A stretch of DNA of 64,000 bases from an uncultured Spirochaetaceae bacterium (GCA_944389065.1 CALXKZ010000085.1:1-64000), one strand, 5' to 3'; numbered from the stretch's first letter, positions 8,840-19,061 are shown. Program-made: numbers and translations. Notes: a model not told the origin generated them from the letters alone.

Positions 8840-9758
8840 TCCCCTCCGAATATGCTCTCACTATATCTCTTACGATTCTTGAACGGATTGTATCCTTATG
8901 TGTGAATCTTATCACGGAAACGCCCTCGATACCACCGATGAGGGATGCAGCTTCCTCCAGTCCTGATTCGGAGCGCCTCAGAAGATCTATCTGCGAGGGA
9001 TCCCCTGACACGATGAGCTGGCTGTTCTCTCCTAGTCTTGTAAGGAACATCTTCATCTGTGTCCTTGATGCATTCTGTGCCTCATCGAGTATCATGACAG
9101 CATTATTGACAGAGCGCCCGCGCATATATGCCAAAGGTGCGATCTCTATCGTCCCCGCTTCCTCGAGCCTCTTTATCTGCTGGGGATGGAGCACATATTC
9201 CATTGCATCATAAAGCGGTCTGAGATATGGGCTGAGCTTCTGCTGCAGATCCCCTGGAAGAAAGCCAAGCGATTCGCCGGCTTCGACGACAGGCCGGGCA
9301 AGAAGCAGCTTGCTCCTGTGTCCTGAAAGCACTTCGGAAAGAGCCCAGATTATCGAGAGAAACGTCTTTCCTGTCCCTGCAGGCCCGAGTGCCATCACCA
9401 CAGAGGAGCTGGAAAGCGCCTTCATGAATTTCCTCTGCTCAGCGCTCTTGGGATAGATGGATCTGCCCTGAACGGTGATGAATACCTTCTCATCCGCAAC
9501 CATTTCAGCATCGGGATCAGAGAGAAGCTGGAACTCCATGAATATCTCAGGTTCAGCGAGCGTTCCGTTCCTGTCTGCGATCTTCTCAAGCCTCTTCATG
9601 AGCGGCACGAACATAGGAGAGCTGGATGCTGCTGATATCGAGGTGCCTCTGACAGAGAGATCCGTTCTGAGAAGAGCCTCAAGATACGGAAGATTGCTGT
9701 CATTCGGTCCCAATACCGCTGATGCGATCTCCGGTGTGAATACATAGCTTTCCATCAT
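8811..9758 (-). CDS. phoH: PhoH family ATPase (PhoH-like/YbeZ type)
   Basis: Cytosolic P-loop ATPase of the PhoH family, functionally tied to YbeY and RNA metabolism. The ATPase domain carries Walker A GPAGTGKTFLS, followed by LLLARPVVEAGESLGFLPGD, and Walker B VMILDEAQNAS. Several in-frame ATGs are available (9791, 9770, 9758). ATG 9758 overlaps the preceding stop as ATGA and has GGAG 6 bases upstream, so it is preferred and gives 315 residues. The gene is embedded between the lptD-like gene and the HD phosphodiesterase. Confidence 0.92.
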   Translation of the reverse strand: MMESYVFTPEIASAVLGPNDSNLPYLEALLRTDLSVRGTSISAASSSPMFVPLMKRLEKIADRNGTLAEPEIFMEFQLLSDPDAEMVADEKVFITVQGRSIYPKSAEQRKFMKALSSSSVVMALGPAGTGKTFLSIIWALSEVLSGHRSKLLLARPVVEAGESLGFLPGDLQQKLSPYLRPLYDAMEYVLHPQQIKRLEEAGTIEIAPLAYMRGRSVNNAVMILDEAQNASRTQMKMFLTRLGENSQLIVSGDPSQIDLLRRSESGLEEAASLIGGIEGVSVIRFTHKDTIRSRIVRDIVRAYSEGNDEDDKDDC

Positions 9759-12700
9759 TGTCTTCTCCATGAGCCGTTTCTTTCCTCCCATTCCTGCTCG
9801 ATCTTGAGATCAGGTATCGTCTTCCAGGAAAGATAGATGGAGAATTCCGGCACGAATTCATAGGAATCACCTGAAAGGACGACCTCCGCAGCATACTTCA
9901 CATTGAGATTCCAGTCATCCATGTAATGCGTGATCTCAAGAGCGCACTCATCAAGTACGAAGTTGGTATTGTACCGTCCGCTGCCGAAGAAATCGAATGA
10001 CTGCCAGAGATCGTTGAAGAACTCGGATATGGAGAATGATCCCGTCCTGAAATAGTCATAGAAGCCATTGTTCGATGATGTGAACGAGAATGTGAAGTCA
10101 AGGAATTCAGCGATCGAGAACGTGAAGGATGGTGTGATCTCGAACGATGCGGCATAAGGATTGTTCATATCCATCTCGAATGAGGCCTCAAGCCCGAAGC
10201 CGAAGTAGAGCCTTCCCTTCCAGAGCTGGAAGAAGACATTATCAACATCGGCATGGGCCTCGATTGCACTGAAGGCAAGATTCTCAGCTGGCCCTGCCCA
10301 TTCAAGCATGATATCGAAATAAGGGATCTTCAGCGTTGCGCTTATCGCATTGAAGTAATGGTTGTAGCCTGCGCTCGAATATTCATAATCGACAAAACCG
10401 GTAAGCGACCATTTCTTGTCGGCGGTACGGACTGAAAGCGAAGCGGTCCCTGAGAACGGATCCATGAAATCCTCGCCGCTTTCATAGAGCGCGGACTGGT
10501 ACTTCAGGGATATCGAGGAAGTGATATATGTCCCATTGTAGCCTGCGGAGAGCTCAACAAGATCGCTCAGGAAATCCCCTGTATCCTCATCCTCAAGAAA
10601 GCTCCATGAGAACGAGAGCGCAAACGGACCGTAACTGTAGGAGAACTTAGGAGTAAGGGATGCAAGAAGCGGAGGCAGACGGTATGTGATTGCCGGCGTG
10701 AAAGTTCCAGCTTCCGTCACGAATGACTTGGAAAAACCTATGGAGTGGCTAGTGACGGTATCGCGGTCCCATCCCGGATTGAGCATCGTCACATCCTCCA
10801 CCCCGCCCTGCGTAACGCTTCTCATATTCATGAGCTTCGTTGAAAGGGTGTACTGCAGTCCGATAAACGGCATTGAAAGCGATATATCGGAATTCACAGA
10901 TGCGTTCTCCGTCACGATCGCTGCATGGTGCCTGTCCTCGACCATATATGAATATGAAGGTGTGAATATGGCATCAAGTGAGACATAATCCGCCATATCA
11001 GCTTCGAATGTGAGACGGGCAGCACTGTCTGAGGAGAAATCGCCATCAGTAAGCTCTCCTTTGTTGTCGAACTCATAGGAGTTCTTGAAGCTCTCGGTCA
11101 GCGAGTACTTCAAGGATACATTGAAATCCTTTCCAGCAGCTCTCTGAGCAGCTCTCTCCTCGGCTTTGTAGATATCATAGAGAAGAGGATCTGAAAGAAG
11201 ATGCACTTCCGTGATATCAGTCTCCTCTTCCTCCACAGCATTCACTACCGTGCCTGTCGTTCCGGAAAGGGAGAAGAGAGTGCCCGAAAGCGATACGCCG
11301 AACTCCGGCAGCATCGCCTCCTCCATGTAGAACTTCTTCTCCGATGAGGACCACCTATAGTCAGCGGCGACGCTTAGATCGGTGATCCTGAAGGAATCCA
11401 CATAGCTTGTACGGAGCTCTGATGGGAGCGTATAGCTGAAGTCAAGCGTCCTGGAGAATGTGGATATCGAGGAAGTATAATCCTCTGGAAATGATGGAGA
11501 CTGAATGACAGACATGATCGAAAAGCCGGATACTCTGTTTCCGAAATCCTGCAGGACCCTGTTATCCGAGTAGAACGGGACAGAAAGCTCTGTATCGACT
11601 CCGAAGTTCTTGTATCTGAGCATATTCTGCCCGTAATACCTGAAGTGCCTTACTCCATAGTTCTCATTCGCATGAGAGACCGCTATACCGTCGAAGACCG
11701 TAAGCGTGAGAGTGCTGTCCAGGAAGTTCAGGACACCGTCAACTCCCAGATGGACGCCAAGGGATGAATAGGCATCGGCCATGATCGCAAGGTACGAAGA
11801 AGAGTCCTTTGCCCACTGCTGAAGCGGGGAAAGGGGCTCACGGGCTGAGTAATATGCCCCGTATGGCTGTAGGTCGCCTGCAGAGTCCCCGGAAGCGACC
11901 ATCGACATGAACGATGAATCCTCCCCTGCTTCCTGTACCTTCTTGGAGGAGCCGAAGATCTCGAATGTAGTATTCAGGAATGCTCCATGGGATGACGAGA
12001 ATCCGAATGAAGGATTGCCGACTACACGGGAGCCGGGGAAGAAGAACCACGGCAGATAGAGAATCGGCACACGGCCTATCGAGAGATATGCATTGGAGAT
12101 GAACATATCCGATCCAGGAAGCATCGCGATAGTGCTTGCCGTAATGGAGGAATGCGGATCCTCTGCCGCCGACCCTATCCTGCCGCCTTCATAGAGTATC
12201 GAGCCGCCTGGGGTGTAGGTGAAAGTCTCGCCTGATGTGAATATCGTGATGCTTTCAGCCCCGTCCTTGCCTTCACGGACAGTCGATGTCGTGGCATTGG
12301 ATACCTTTATCTCTCCTGTATCCCAGAATATAGAGACGATATCGGCCTGGATATCGTCAATCGATGCATTCTCGCTATCACTATGGTAATTGACATTATC
12401 AAGGGCGGAAAGATGGCTGTTGTCCGTATCGATGATTATCGTATCAGCGCTCAGGTCAGAGACTATGCCATTGTCATCGGTGAATGAGATTGCGGCATTG
12501 CCCGTAAGCACGAAGCTTCCGGATCCGGATGAAAGGCTCTCTGCCTGGAGTATCTCAAGGGTGAATGCATCCGCATTCTCCTCAATCTCCTCGGTATATG
12601 CCTCAAGTCCTTCATACTCATAGAGCCGTCGCTGCAGCTCCTCCCTGGACCCAGTTGCATCAAGCCCTCTGAGCTCTGACATGCTCCTCAGTTCATCATC

Positions 12701-12790
12701 CGATGCAAAATATATCGTTCCCGCGCTTATCGCGGAAAGAGATGCAGAGATCGAGATGAGAATCAGGAAGAGGGCTGTCAGACGGCGCAT
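9755..12790 (-). CDS. LptD/OstA-like outer membrane assembly protein
   Basis: A 1011-residue exported protein with a clear signal peptide (MRRLTALFLILISISASLSA). Next comes an unusual helical motif at about 35-65 (LRGLDATGSREELQRRLYEY, SAP-like). An OstA/LptA-like beta domain follows (about 90-190), then a very long run of alternating aromatic strands ending in an amphipathic C-terminus, as expected for an outer membrane beta barrel. Spirochaetes of this group usually lack classical LPS, so the cargo, perhaps a glycolipid, is unknown. It directly follows uvrA (TAAATG junction) and overlaps phoH by 4 bases. Assignment rests on architecture, not on close sequence identity. Confidence 0.75.
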   Translation of the reverse strand: MRRLTALFLILISISASLSAISAGTIYFASDDELRSMSELRGLDATGSREELQRRLYEYEGLEAYTEEIEENADAFTLEILQAESLSSGSGSFVLTGNAAISFTDDNGIVSDLSADTIIIDTDNSHLSALDNVNYHSDSENASIDDIQADIVSIFWDTGEIKVSNATTSTVREGKDGAESITIFTSGETFTYTPGGSILYEGGRIGSAAEDPHSSITASTIAMLPGSDMFISNAYLSIGRVPILYLPWFFFPGSRVVGNPSFGFSSSHGAFLNTTFEIFGSSKKVQEAGEDSSFMSMVASGDSAGDLQPYGAYYSAREPLSPLQQWAKDSSSYLAIMADAYSSLGVHLGVDGVLNFLDSTLTLTVFDGIAVSHANENYGVRHFRYYGQNMLRYKNFGVDTELSVPFYSDNRVLQDFGNRVSGFSIMSVIQSPSFPEDYTSSISTFSRTLDFSYTLPSELRTSYVDSFRITDLSVAADYRWSSSEKKFYMEEAMLPEFGVSLSGTLFSLSGTTGTVVNAVEEEETDITEVHLLSDPLLYDIYKAEERAAQRAAGKDFNVSLKYSLTESFKNSYEFDNKGELTDGDFSSDSAARLTFEADMADYVSLDAIFTPSYSYMVEDRHHAAIVTENASVNSDISLSMPFIGLQYTLSTKLMNMRSVTQGGVEDVTMLNPGWDRDTVTSHSIGFSKSFVTEAGTFTPAITYRLPPLLASLTPKFSYSYGPFALSFSWSFLEDEDTGDFLSDLVELSAGYNGTYITSSISLKYQSALYESGEDFMDPFSGTASLSVRTADKKWSLTGFVDYEYSSAGYNHYFNAISATLKIPYFDIMLEWAGPAENLAFSAIEAHADVDNVFFQLWKGRLYFGFGLEASFEMDMNNPYAASFEITPSFTFSIAEFLDFTFSFTSSNNGFYDYFRTGSFSISEFFNDLWQSFDFFGSGRYNTNFVLDECALEITHYMDDWNLNVKYAAEVVLSGDSYEFVPEFSIYLSWKTIPDLKIEQEWEERNGSWRRQ

Positions 12791-15592
12791 TTACTCCAGA
12801 TACCTCCTCAGGAACAGTCCGGTATAGCTCTCAGGGATCCTGGCCACTTCCTCAGGAGTGCCTTCGGCGACAAGGTATCCACCATCATCTCCGCCTTCAG
12901 GCCCGAGGTCGATCAGCCAGTCTGCTGATTTGATGACATCGAGATTATGCTCAATGAGGATTACGCTGTTCCCTTGATCCACGAGCTTCTCAAGAACCTC
13001 AAGAAGCTTCTTCACATCGGCGAAGTGGAGCCCTGTTGTGGGCTCATCGAGGACATACAGCGTCTTTCCTGTCTGGATCTTCGACAGCTCAAGCGACAAT
13101 TTCACCCTCTGTGCCTCACCTCCGGAAAGGGTAAGAGCACTCTGTCCGAGCCTGACATAATCCAGCCCTACAGCCATAAGCGTCTCAAGCTTCCTCTTTA
13201 TCTTAGGGTGTGCGGAGAAGAAGCTGTAGGCCTCGGCAACAGTCATCTCAAGGACATCGGCGATGTTCTTTCCCTTATATGTGACAGCAAGGGTTTCCTT
13301 GTTGTACCGTCTTCCTTCACAGACATCGCACTTGACATAGACATCGGGCAGAAAGTGCATCTCTATCTTCAGCTGTCCATCCCCGGAGCAGTTCTCGCAC
13401 CTTCCCCCCGGCACATTGAAAGAGAAGCGGCCCGCGCTGTATCCTCTGGCCTTCGCTTCAGGCATCGAAGCATAGAGCTCCCTGATCGGCGTAAAGAGAT
13501 CGACATATGTCGCGGGATTGGAACGGGGTGTACGCCCTATCGGAGACTGGTCGATGGAGATGATCTTGTCGATATGCTCCGTCCCTGATATCGAAGTGCA
13601 TCCAGAGAGCGCTGTCTTTTTCTGCAGCCTGTTCTGCGCAGCAGGAAGAAGGATTTCGTTGAGGAATGTCGACTTGCCCGATCCGGAGACACCGGTGATG
13701 ACGACGAACTCTCCGAGAGGAATATCTATATCGATATTCTTCAGGTTGTTCTTAGCACATCCCCTGACAATGATATGGTGTCCATTGCCTTTGCGCCTTT
13801 GAGGCACAGGTATCGTAAGAGCACCTGAAAGGAACTGCCCTGTTATTGAATCTGGATTGGCCTCGATCTCACGGGGAGTGCCTTCTGCAATGACCTTTCC
13901 TCCTCTCTCGCCAGCTCCTGGTCCGAGATCTACCACATAGTCTGCAGCTCTTATAGTATCCTCATCATGCTCTACAACGATGACTGTATTTCCGAGGTTC
14001 CTCAGATGCTTCAACGTATCTATAAGCTTCTGGTTATCGCGCTGATGGAGCCCGATCGATGGCTCATCAAGGACATAAAGCACACCGGAAAGAGCTGAGC
14101 CGATCTGTGTTGCAAGCCTGATACGCTGAGCCTCACCTCCGGAGAGCGTCGCTGCTCCGCGGTGAAGCGTGAGGTAGCCCAGCCCGACATCCTCGAGGAA
14201 GTGAAGCCTTGAATTTATCTCCTTCAGGATCTCCTGTGAAATCGCCTTCTCCGTATCTGTAAGCTCCAGGGACTGGAAGAACCTGATGGTATTGGAAACG
14301 CTCAGCTTCGTGACATCGATGATGCTCTTTCCCCCGATATACACGGAAAGAGCCTCCTTTCTGAGCCTGTCTCCGTGGCAGACAGGGCATGTGACCTCTT
14401 CCCTGAATGAATCCAGCCACATGCGGATATTCATCGACTGTGTCTCATAGTACCGCCTTTCAAGCTCTGTTATGATGCCTTTGAACTCAACGGTCTTTTT
14501 AGACGAAGTTCCCTGATACGTATACTTGAATCTGTCATTGCTGCCATAGAGAAGAGCATCAACGAACTCAGCAGGCAGCTGATCGATAGGTGTATCCATC
14601 GAGCAGCCGTAATGGCGGTACAGCGCTTCGATGCCGGATCTGTAGTAGTTGGCATCTGGGCGGTGCGTCCTTATTGCTCCCTGATTGTAGGAAAGCGAAC
14701 GGTCCGGGATGATTTTATCCGGATCGAACTCCTTCCTGAATCCAAGGCCATTGCATTCGGGGCATGCTCCGAACGGTGAATTGAACGAGAAGAACCTAGG
14801 CTCGATCTCCGGTATCGTGATACCGCAGTCAGGGCAGCTGTTCTTCTCGCTGTAAAGCTCGGTTATCCCCTCATCGGCATACTCAACCTCGCATAGCCCT
14901 GTAGAGAGCTCTGCGCATTTCTCGATTGCATCTGATATCCTTGTCCTTGCTTCCTTCGAGTTCCTGACCCTGTCCACAAGAATCGATATATTGTGCTTTA
15001 CCTTCTTCTCAAGCTGAGGAATCCCATCATCAAGGGAATAGACCTTGCCATCGATCTCAGCTTTAAGGTATCCAAGACGGAGCGCATCCTCTAGAACTGC
15101 CCTGAATTCGCCCTTCTTTCCCCTTGCAACGGGGGCAAGGATCATGAGACGGCCGCCCTCTGGATGGGAGAATATGAGATCGATGATCTGATCGACCGAC
15201 ATCTCAGTGATCTCACGTCCGCACTTCGGGCAATGCCTGTGTCCGATACGCGCCCAGAGAAGACGGTAGTAATCATAGATCTCAGTGACAGTCCCGACAG
15301 TCGAGCGCGGGTTGCGGTTCGTTGACTTCTGCTCTATGGATATCGCGGGAGAAAGACCCTCGATTGAATCGACATCGGGCTTCTCCATACGGCCCAGGAA
15401 CATCCGCGCATAGCTTGAGAGCGACTCGATATACCGCCGCTGTCCCTCTGCGAATATCGTATCGAAGGCCAGGGAGCTCTTGCCTGATCCGGACAGTCCG
15501 GAGATGACAACAAGAGAATCCTTCGGCAGATCCAGATCGATATTCTTAAGATTATGTTCCCTGGCTCCGCGTATCACAAGCCTGTCATTCAT
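12791..15592 (-). CDS. uvrA: Excinuclease ABC subunit A
   Basis: DNA damage recognition ATPase of nucleotide excision repair, which loads UvrB. Two ABC modules are complete. Walker A motifs are [14 protein letters not shown] and [13 protein letters not shown]. Signatures are [12 protein letters not shown] and [12 protein letters not shown]. Zinc modules are CPDCG...CPECNG and CENCSGDG...CDVCEG. The frame opens with a TTG at 15598, but ATG 15592 has GAGGTGA about 7 bases upstream and is preferred, giving 933 residues. The start overlaps the end of ispG (ATGAATGA). The lptD-like gene follows with no gap. Confidence 0.97.
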   Translation of the reverse strand: MNDRLVIRGAREHNLKNIDLDLPKDSLVVISGLSGSGKSSLAFDTIFAEGQRRYIESLSSYARMFLGRMEKPDVDSIEGLSPAISIEQKSTNRNPRSTVGTVTEIYDYYRLLWARIGHRHCPKCGREITEMSVDQIIDLIFSHPEGGRLMILAPVARGKKGEFRAVLEDALRLGYLKAEIDGKVYSLDDGIPQLEKKVKHNISILVDRVRNSKEARTRISDAIEKCAELSTGLCEVEYADEGITELYSEKNSCPDCGITIPEIEPRFFSFNSPFGACPECNGLGFRKEFDPDKIIPDRSLSYNQGAIRTHRPDANYYRSGIEALYRHYGCSMDTPIDQLPAEFVDALLYGSNDRFKYTYQGTSSKKTVEFKGIITELERRYYETQSMNIRMWLDSFREEVTCPVCHGDRLRKEALSVYIGGKSIIDVTKLSVSNTIRFFQSLELTDTEKAISQEILKEINSRLHFLEDVGLGYLTLHRGAATLSGGEAQRIRLATQIGSALSGVLYVLDEPSIGLHQRDNQKLIDTLKHLRNLGNTVIVVEHDEDTIRAADYVVDLGPGAGERGGKVIAEGTPREIEANPDSITGQFLSGALTIPVPQRRKGNGHHIIVRGCAKNNLKNIDIDIPLGEFVVITGVSGSGKSTFLNEILLPAAQNRLQKKTALSGCTSISGTEHIDKIISIDQSPIGRTPRSNPATYVDLFTPIRELYASMPEAKARGYSAGRFSFNVPGGRCENCSGDGQLKIEMHFLPDVYVKCDVCEGRRYNKETLAVTYKGKNIADVLEMTVAEAYSFFSAHPKIKRKLETLMAVGLDYVRLGQSALTLSGGEAQRVKLSLELSKIQTGKTLYVLDEPTTGLHFADVKKLLEVLEKLVDQGNSVILIEHNLDVIKSADWLIDLGPEGGDDGGYLVAEGTPEEVARIPESYTGLFLRRYLE

Positions 15593-16619
15593 TGGCAATC
15601 ACCTCGAAAAGCGCATTAGAAGCATCCTCGGAGGATGTCTTAAGGCAAAGAGCGCCTTTCCTGTATATATATACCTTGTCACCATAACCTGTTATGGCAT
15701 AGTCTGCATAGCCGGCTTCGCCCGGTCCGTTGACAAGACAGCCCATTATAGCAACTGTGATATCCTTATCAAGAGCAAGGAGACGGCTCCTGTTCTTCCA
15801 AAGGAATCCTATCGTATCGAATGTGTGGCGGCCGCAGCGGGGGCATGAGACAATCCTGACACCCTTTCTGGAAAGACCGGTCACCCTAAGAAGCTCTGAA
15901 GCTGCGGCAACCTCATCATCTATAGAGCCTGTCATAGATATCCTTATCGTATCCCCGATACCCGATGAAAGGAGATTGCCAAGCGTCCATGCAGAGCGCA
16001 CAGCTGCCGTAACGCTGTCCCCTGCCTCTGTCACCCCGATATGCTGAGGATAGCCTGACTGACTGGCAAAAAGCCTCGCAGCCTCCGCAGTCTCTGCCCC
16101 ATCAGAGGACTTGAGGGATACAACGGTATTCCCGAATCCCATGCTTTCAAAGAGATCTATGTATCCAAGAGCGCTCTCAACCATGCGGACAGGTACTTTT
16201 CCGCTTCCTGGGGGAAGGGAACCTGAGTTAAGCCCTATCCTGATTGCCGTGCCATGGTCAAGCGCGGCCTTCACGATCTCCCTTGTCTTCCACTCCGCTC
16301 CTATGTTCCCAGGATTTATCCTGATCTTGCCCGCTCCGGATTCGATCGCAAGAATTGCCATCCTGTAATCAAAGTGGATGTCAGCAACAACGGGAATCGG
16401 GCTGTGCTCTGCTATCTGGGCAAAATACGGAGCATCGCTTTTCGATGCGAATGCAAAGCGGATAAGGCTGCAGCCCATCGCCTTAAGCTCTCCGATATGG
16501 CTGATGATGCTCTCAGTGCTTTCAGCTCCGAAAGGCTTATCATACATTGTCTGGATCCTGACAGGGGCCTTGCCTCCGATCTCGATTCCTTTTACGAATG
16601 CGCTTTTTTCCGAGAACAT
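15585..16619 (-). CDS. ispG: 4-hydroxy-3-methylbut-2-enyl diphosphate synthase (flavodoxin)
   Basis: Iron-sulfur enzyme of the MEP isoprenoid pathway that converts methylerythritol cyclodiphosphate to HMBPP. It has 344 residues, as expected for the two-domain bacterial form. The TIM-barrel part carries RINPGNIG. The [4Fe-4S] cysteines sit in [10 protein letters not shown] and [10 protein letters not shown], the latter including the conserved Glu. It starts directly at the stop codon of the preceding small gene (TAG-ATG) and runs into uvrA, so it is part of one transcript. Its presence implies isoprenoid synthesis by the MEP route. Confidence 0.96.
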   Translation of the reverse strand: MFSEKSAFVKGIEIGGKAPVRIQTMYDKPFGAESTESIISHIGELKAMGCSLIRFAFASKSDAPYFAQIAEHSPIPVVADIHFDYRMAILAIESGAGKIRINPGNIGAEWKTREIVKAALDHGTAIRIGLNSGSLPPGSGKVPVRMVESALGYIDLFESMGFGNTVVSLKSSDGAETAEAARLFASQSGYPQHIGVTEAGDSVTAAVRSAWTLGNLLSSGIGDTIRISMTGSIDDEVAAASELLRVTGLSRKGVRIVSCPRCGRHTFDTIGFLWKNRSRLLALDKDITVAIMGCLVNGPGEAGYADYAITGYGDKVYIYRKGALCLKTSSEDASNALFEVIANE

Positions 16620-16931
16620 CTACTCTACCCTGTACATCCTCACCGATGCATCTCCGATCTTCGCAAGATAAGGCTCGCCCGGAAGAAAGAGGACAAAGCT
16701 GCCGGAAAAGGCAGTCACTGCGGAAAGCGGCTCCCTTGAATCGGGATTCTCCCTCCACGATGTGCTGAAAAGCGCTTTGCTGCTGTCAACAATGAAGATG
16801 ACGGTATGCTCTCTGTCCACGCTGTACCCGTCGCACTTCCCTGCTTCTTCCGGGATCATGCGTCCTATTTCTGCAATGCCCTCTGAAAGCTGGCTGTAAA
16901 GATGAAGGTTCTCTATCCTGTCACTGACCAT
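16620..16931 (-). CDS. Small protein, possible shortened YhcH/YiaL (DUF386) relative
   Basis: A 103-residue protein that I cannot assign firmly. Its start (DRIENLHLYSQLSEGIAEIG) resembles the opening of the YhcH/YjgK/YiaL cupin-like family, and a late strand (GSFVLFLPGEPYLAKIG) resembles the family's metal-site strand. The usual central segment with its conserved His/Glu ligands seems to be missing, since relatives are near 150 residues. A TATAAT (16946-16941) lies 9 bases before the ATG and no ribosome binding site is seen, so this may be the promoter and first gene of the ispG-uvrA-lptD transcript. The function is unknown. Confidence 0.6.
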   Translation of the reverse strand: MVSDRIENLHLYSQLSEGIAEIGRMIPEEAGKCDGYSVDREHTVIFIVDSSKALFSTSWRENPDSREPLSAVTAFSGSFVLFLPGEPYLAKIGDASVRMYRVE

Positions 16932-16991
16932 ATACGGGAGATTATAGCTGAAAAACGCTGTCTATGATAATCAGGGAAGAAGGCGGCATGA

Positions 16992-17462
16992 TCACTTCCC
17001 GCCATATTCACCAAGATCATCCATCCATATCCCCAGCCACCTTGCGATCCTTCTTGGCGTAGCTATCTCCGGGAACTCGATACGGATCATCCCGGATGCG
17101 GGGAACGAGTATGTTATACCAGCGCTCTCAAGCCCGTACTTTGCATCCTCCCTCCTGAAGAAATCGGAGATATAGCTGTCCGTGACAGGAGGAACATAAT
17201 GGAGCGTGACTGAAGTGCCTGAGATCTCAGCGCTTATCAGATCATCATTGACCGTGTACTCCTCAACCACGGCATACTGCTCGTCTTCTGGTTCCAGATC
17301 CTCCATCCCAGACTCCGGAAGGCTTTCAGGGAGGAAATCATCATGAAGCTCCGCTTCGGTGCCATACGGACCGGAGATGGCTATCAGTATAGCCAGAAGC
17401 ACAGCTGCAGCAATTACGATATACAGAATCTTCCGAGGAGTCATAGCTCTATTTTCCGCCAA
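16992..17462 (-). CDS. Membrane-anchored protein of unknown function
   Basis: A 156-residue protein with one N-terminal membrane helix (ILYIVIAAAVLLAILIAI). An acidic, proline-containing linker rich in Glu/Asp follows, then a small C-terminal domain of about 80 residues that probably faces the periplasm. No family is recognised. The frame opens with TTG at 17462 behind GGGAAATA, and an in-frame ATG at 17444 is the alternative start. It lies between a methyltransferase and the ispG cluster on the same strand and could belong to either transcript. Confidence 0.65.
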   Translation of the reverse strand: MAENRAMTPRKILYIVIAAAVLLAILIAISGPYGTEAELHDDFLPESLPESGMEDLEPEDEQYAVVEEYTVNDDLISAEISGTSVTLHYVPPVTDSYISDFFRREDAKYGLESAGITYSFPASGMIRIEFPEIATPRRIARWLGIWMDDLGEYGGK

Positions 17463-17505
17463 TATTTCCCAAATTCATATACCGGATTCTGCGAAAATCG
17501 GTATT

Positions 17506-18240
17506 TCATCCATTTTTCACAGCCTCTATGATGATCATCATAGGCCGTCTCATCTCATCCTTCATCCCCGGGATATCCATCATGGACAAAGGAGGCTGGG
17601 GTTCTACGATATCCTTTATGGTGAATCCTGCAGAGAGCAGTGCCCTGATATACGTAGTCAGGGTCCTGTGGTATTTCACCACATTGTGCCCAAGGAAAAG
17701 CGCATCGCGCTTACCTTCATAGAAGTAGCTGTCTACAGGGAAATGCATTATCCGCCCTTCGCTGTCATAGTACCAGTCCTGGGAACCAGCTGCAGTGAAG
17801 ACCGGATGCTCTGCGGAGAACAGAAAGATGCCGCCATCTTTAAGCCATGTGCATATCTTTTCCGCCATGGAAGGAAAATCCTCGATGTAATGGAATGCAA
17901 GCGAGCTCAGGACGAAATCGAAGGAGGAAGGTGGAAGCTCCAGGTCCTCCATCGCGATCCTTCTGTATTCTATGCATGGTGCACTATTGATATCCCTTGC
18001 TCTTTCCAGCATCCTTTCCGAGAGATCCACAGCAAGCACATACCCAGCTTTCAGCGATGCAGCGTATGCAGCATGCCAGCCGTATCCGCACCCAAGATCC
18101 AGAACGCGCTTTCCCTCAAGATCAGGTATATGGCGCTCAAGCTCATGCCACTCTCCGGCTCCTTCCAGTCCCGTCTCAGATCTCAGCATATGGCTGTATG
18201 AGGAGAAGAACTCCTCATCATCGTACATGTTCTCCTTCAT
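17506..18240 (-). CDS. Class I SAM-dependent methyltransferase
   Basis: A 244-residue Rossmann-fold methyltransferase. Motif I is VLDLGCGYGWHAAYAAS, with the acidic motif II in LAVDLSERML. The post-I region FDFVLSSLAFHYIEDF is of the small-molecule methyltransferase type (UbiE/Methyltransf_11-like). The substrate is unknown. It overlaps the ZIP transporter gene by 4 bases (ATGA), so the two are translationally coupled, but no functional link is obvious. Confidence 0.88.
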   Translation of the reverse strand: MKENMYDDEEFFSSYSHMLRSETGLEGAGEWHELERHIPDLEGKRVLDLGCGYGWHAAYAASLKAGYVLAVDLSERMLERARDINSAPCIEYRRIAMEDLELPPSSFDFVLSSLAFHYIEDFPSMAEKICTWLKDGGIFLFSAEHPVFTAAGSQDWYYDSEGRIMHFPVDSYFYEGKRDALFLGHNVVKYHRTLTTYIRALLSAGFTIKDIVEPQPPLSMMDIPGMKDEMRRPMMIIIEAVKNG

Positions 18241-18995
18241 GAGAAAATACCATCAAGAAGCATCATCGCTGCAAACCCGAGCGCCGCTCCTACCGTTCCA
18301 GCATTCGAGTGCTCACCTTCTGAGGCTTCAGGTATGAGCTCCTCAACGACAACATAGAACATAGCACCGGCTGCGAATGACAGGAATGCAGGAAGAATGG
18401 AGCTGACAAGGCCTGCTGCTATGAATGCAATCACAGCTCCAGCTGGTTCCACTGCCCCAGAGGCAACGCCCTGGAGAAATGCGGATAAGCGGCTCTTCCC
18501 CTCTCTGTATAATGGAAATGACACGACCATACCCTCAGGGAAGTTCTGAAGCGCTATGCCAAGTGAGAGCGCAAGGGCGGATAAATATGTCATGCTCCCG
18601 CCTTCGGCTGCAGTGATAGCAGCTCCGGCCCCTACTGCCATTCCTTCCGGGATATTATGAAGAGTCACGGAAAGCATCAGAAGCGCTGAGCGGGACAGCC
18701 TGGACGGTCTTCCCTCCGGAGACGAGGAAAGCGCATGGAGATGCGGTGTGAGGTGATCAAGCAGAAGAAGGAACGCTATACCTATCAGGAAGCCTGATGC
18801 TGCAGTATAGTACGATGAGGATTCAATCGCGGGCAGAAGGAGGGACCAGACAGAAGCGGCGATCATCACACCGGATGCAAAGCCCAGTATGGCTTTCTCA
18901 GTTCTCCTTCCCAGCCCATTCTTCAAAAAGAGGACTCCAGCAGCACCAAGGGCTGTTCCTATGAATGGTATTATGAAAAGCAAAGCGATCTGCAT
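18237..18995 (-). CDS. ZIP family divalent metal transporter
   Basis: Zinc/iron permease-type importer of the cytoplasmic membrane (252 residues, eight predicted helices). The metal-site signatures HNIPEGMAVG and QNFPEGMVVS in helices IV and V are intact. A His-containing loop (LTPHLHALSS) lies between helices III and IV. It heads the methyltransferase operon. TATGAT (19007-19002) ends 6 bases before the ATG with no Shine-Dalgarno, so a leaderless transcript is predicted. It shares the intergenic region with the divergent patatin-like gene. Confidence 0.92.
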   Translation of the reverse strand: MQIALLFIIPFIGTALGAAGVLFLKNGLGRRTEKAILGFASGVMIAASVWSLLLPAIESSSYYTAASGFLIGIAFLLLLDHLTPHLHALSSSPEGRPSRLSRSALLMLSVTLHNIPEGMAVGAGAAITAAEGGSMTYLSALALSLGIALQNFPEGMVVSFPLYREGKSRLSAFLQGVASGAVEPAGAVIAFIAAGLVSSILPAFLSFAAGAMFYVVVEELIPEASEGEHSNAGTVGAALGFAAMMLLDGIFS

Positions 18996-19001
18996 GCTTC
19001 T

Positions 19002-19054
19002 ATCATATTACCTAAACCGGAAGAATGTACACTTGAAGAACAAAATATTAGAAT
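19002..19054. promoter_or_regulatory. Divergent promoters of the ZIP and patatin-like genes sharing a -35
   Basis: The palindromic hexamer TGTACA (19026-19031) lies 17 bases from TAGAAT (19049-19054, plus strand) and 18 bases from TATGAT (19007-19002, minus strand). The same bases could serve as -35 for both directions. The -10 elements end 7 and 6 bases before the respective start codons. Confidence 0.55.
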
Positions 19055-19061
19055 CTGAGCC

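Noticed and set aside
15596..15598. TTG as uvrA start codon
   Set aside because: It lies too close to the GAGGTGA site. The ATG six bases downstream has proper spacing and matches the family N-terminus.
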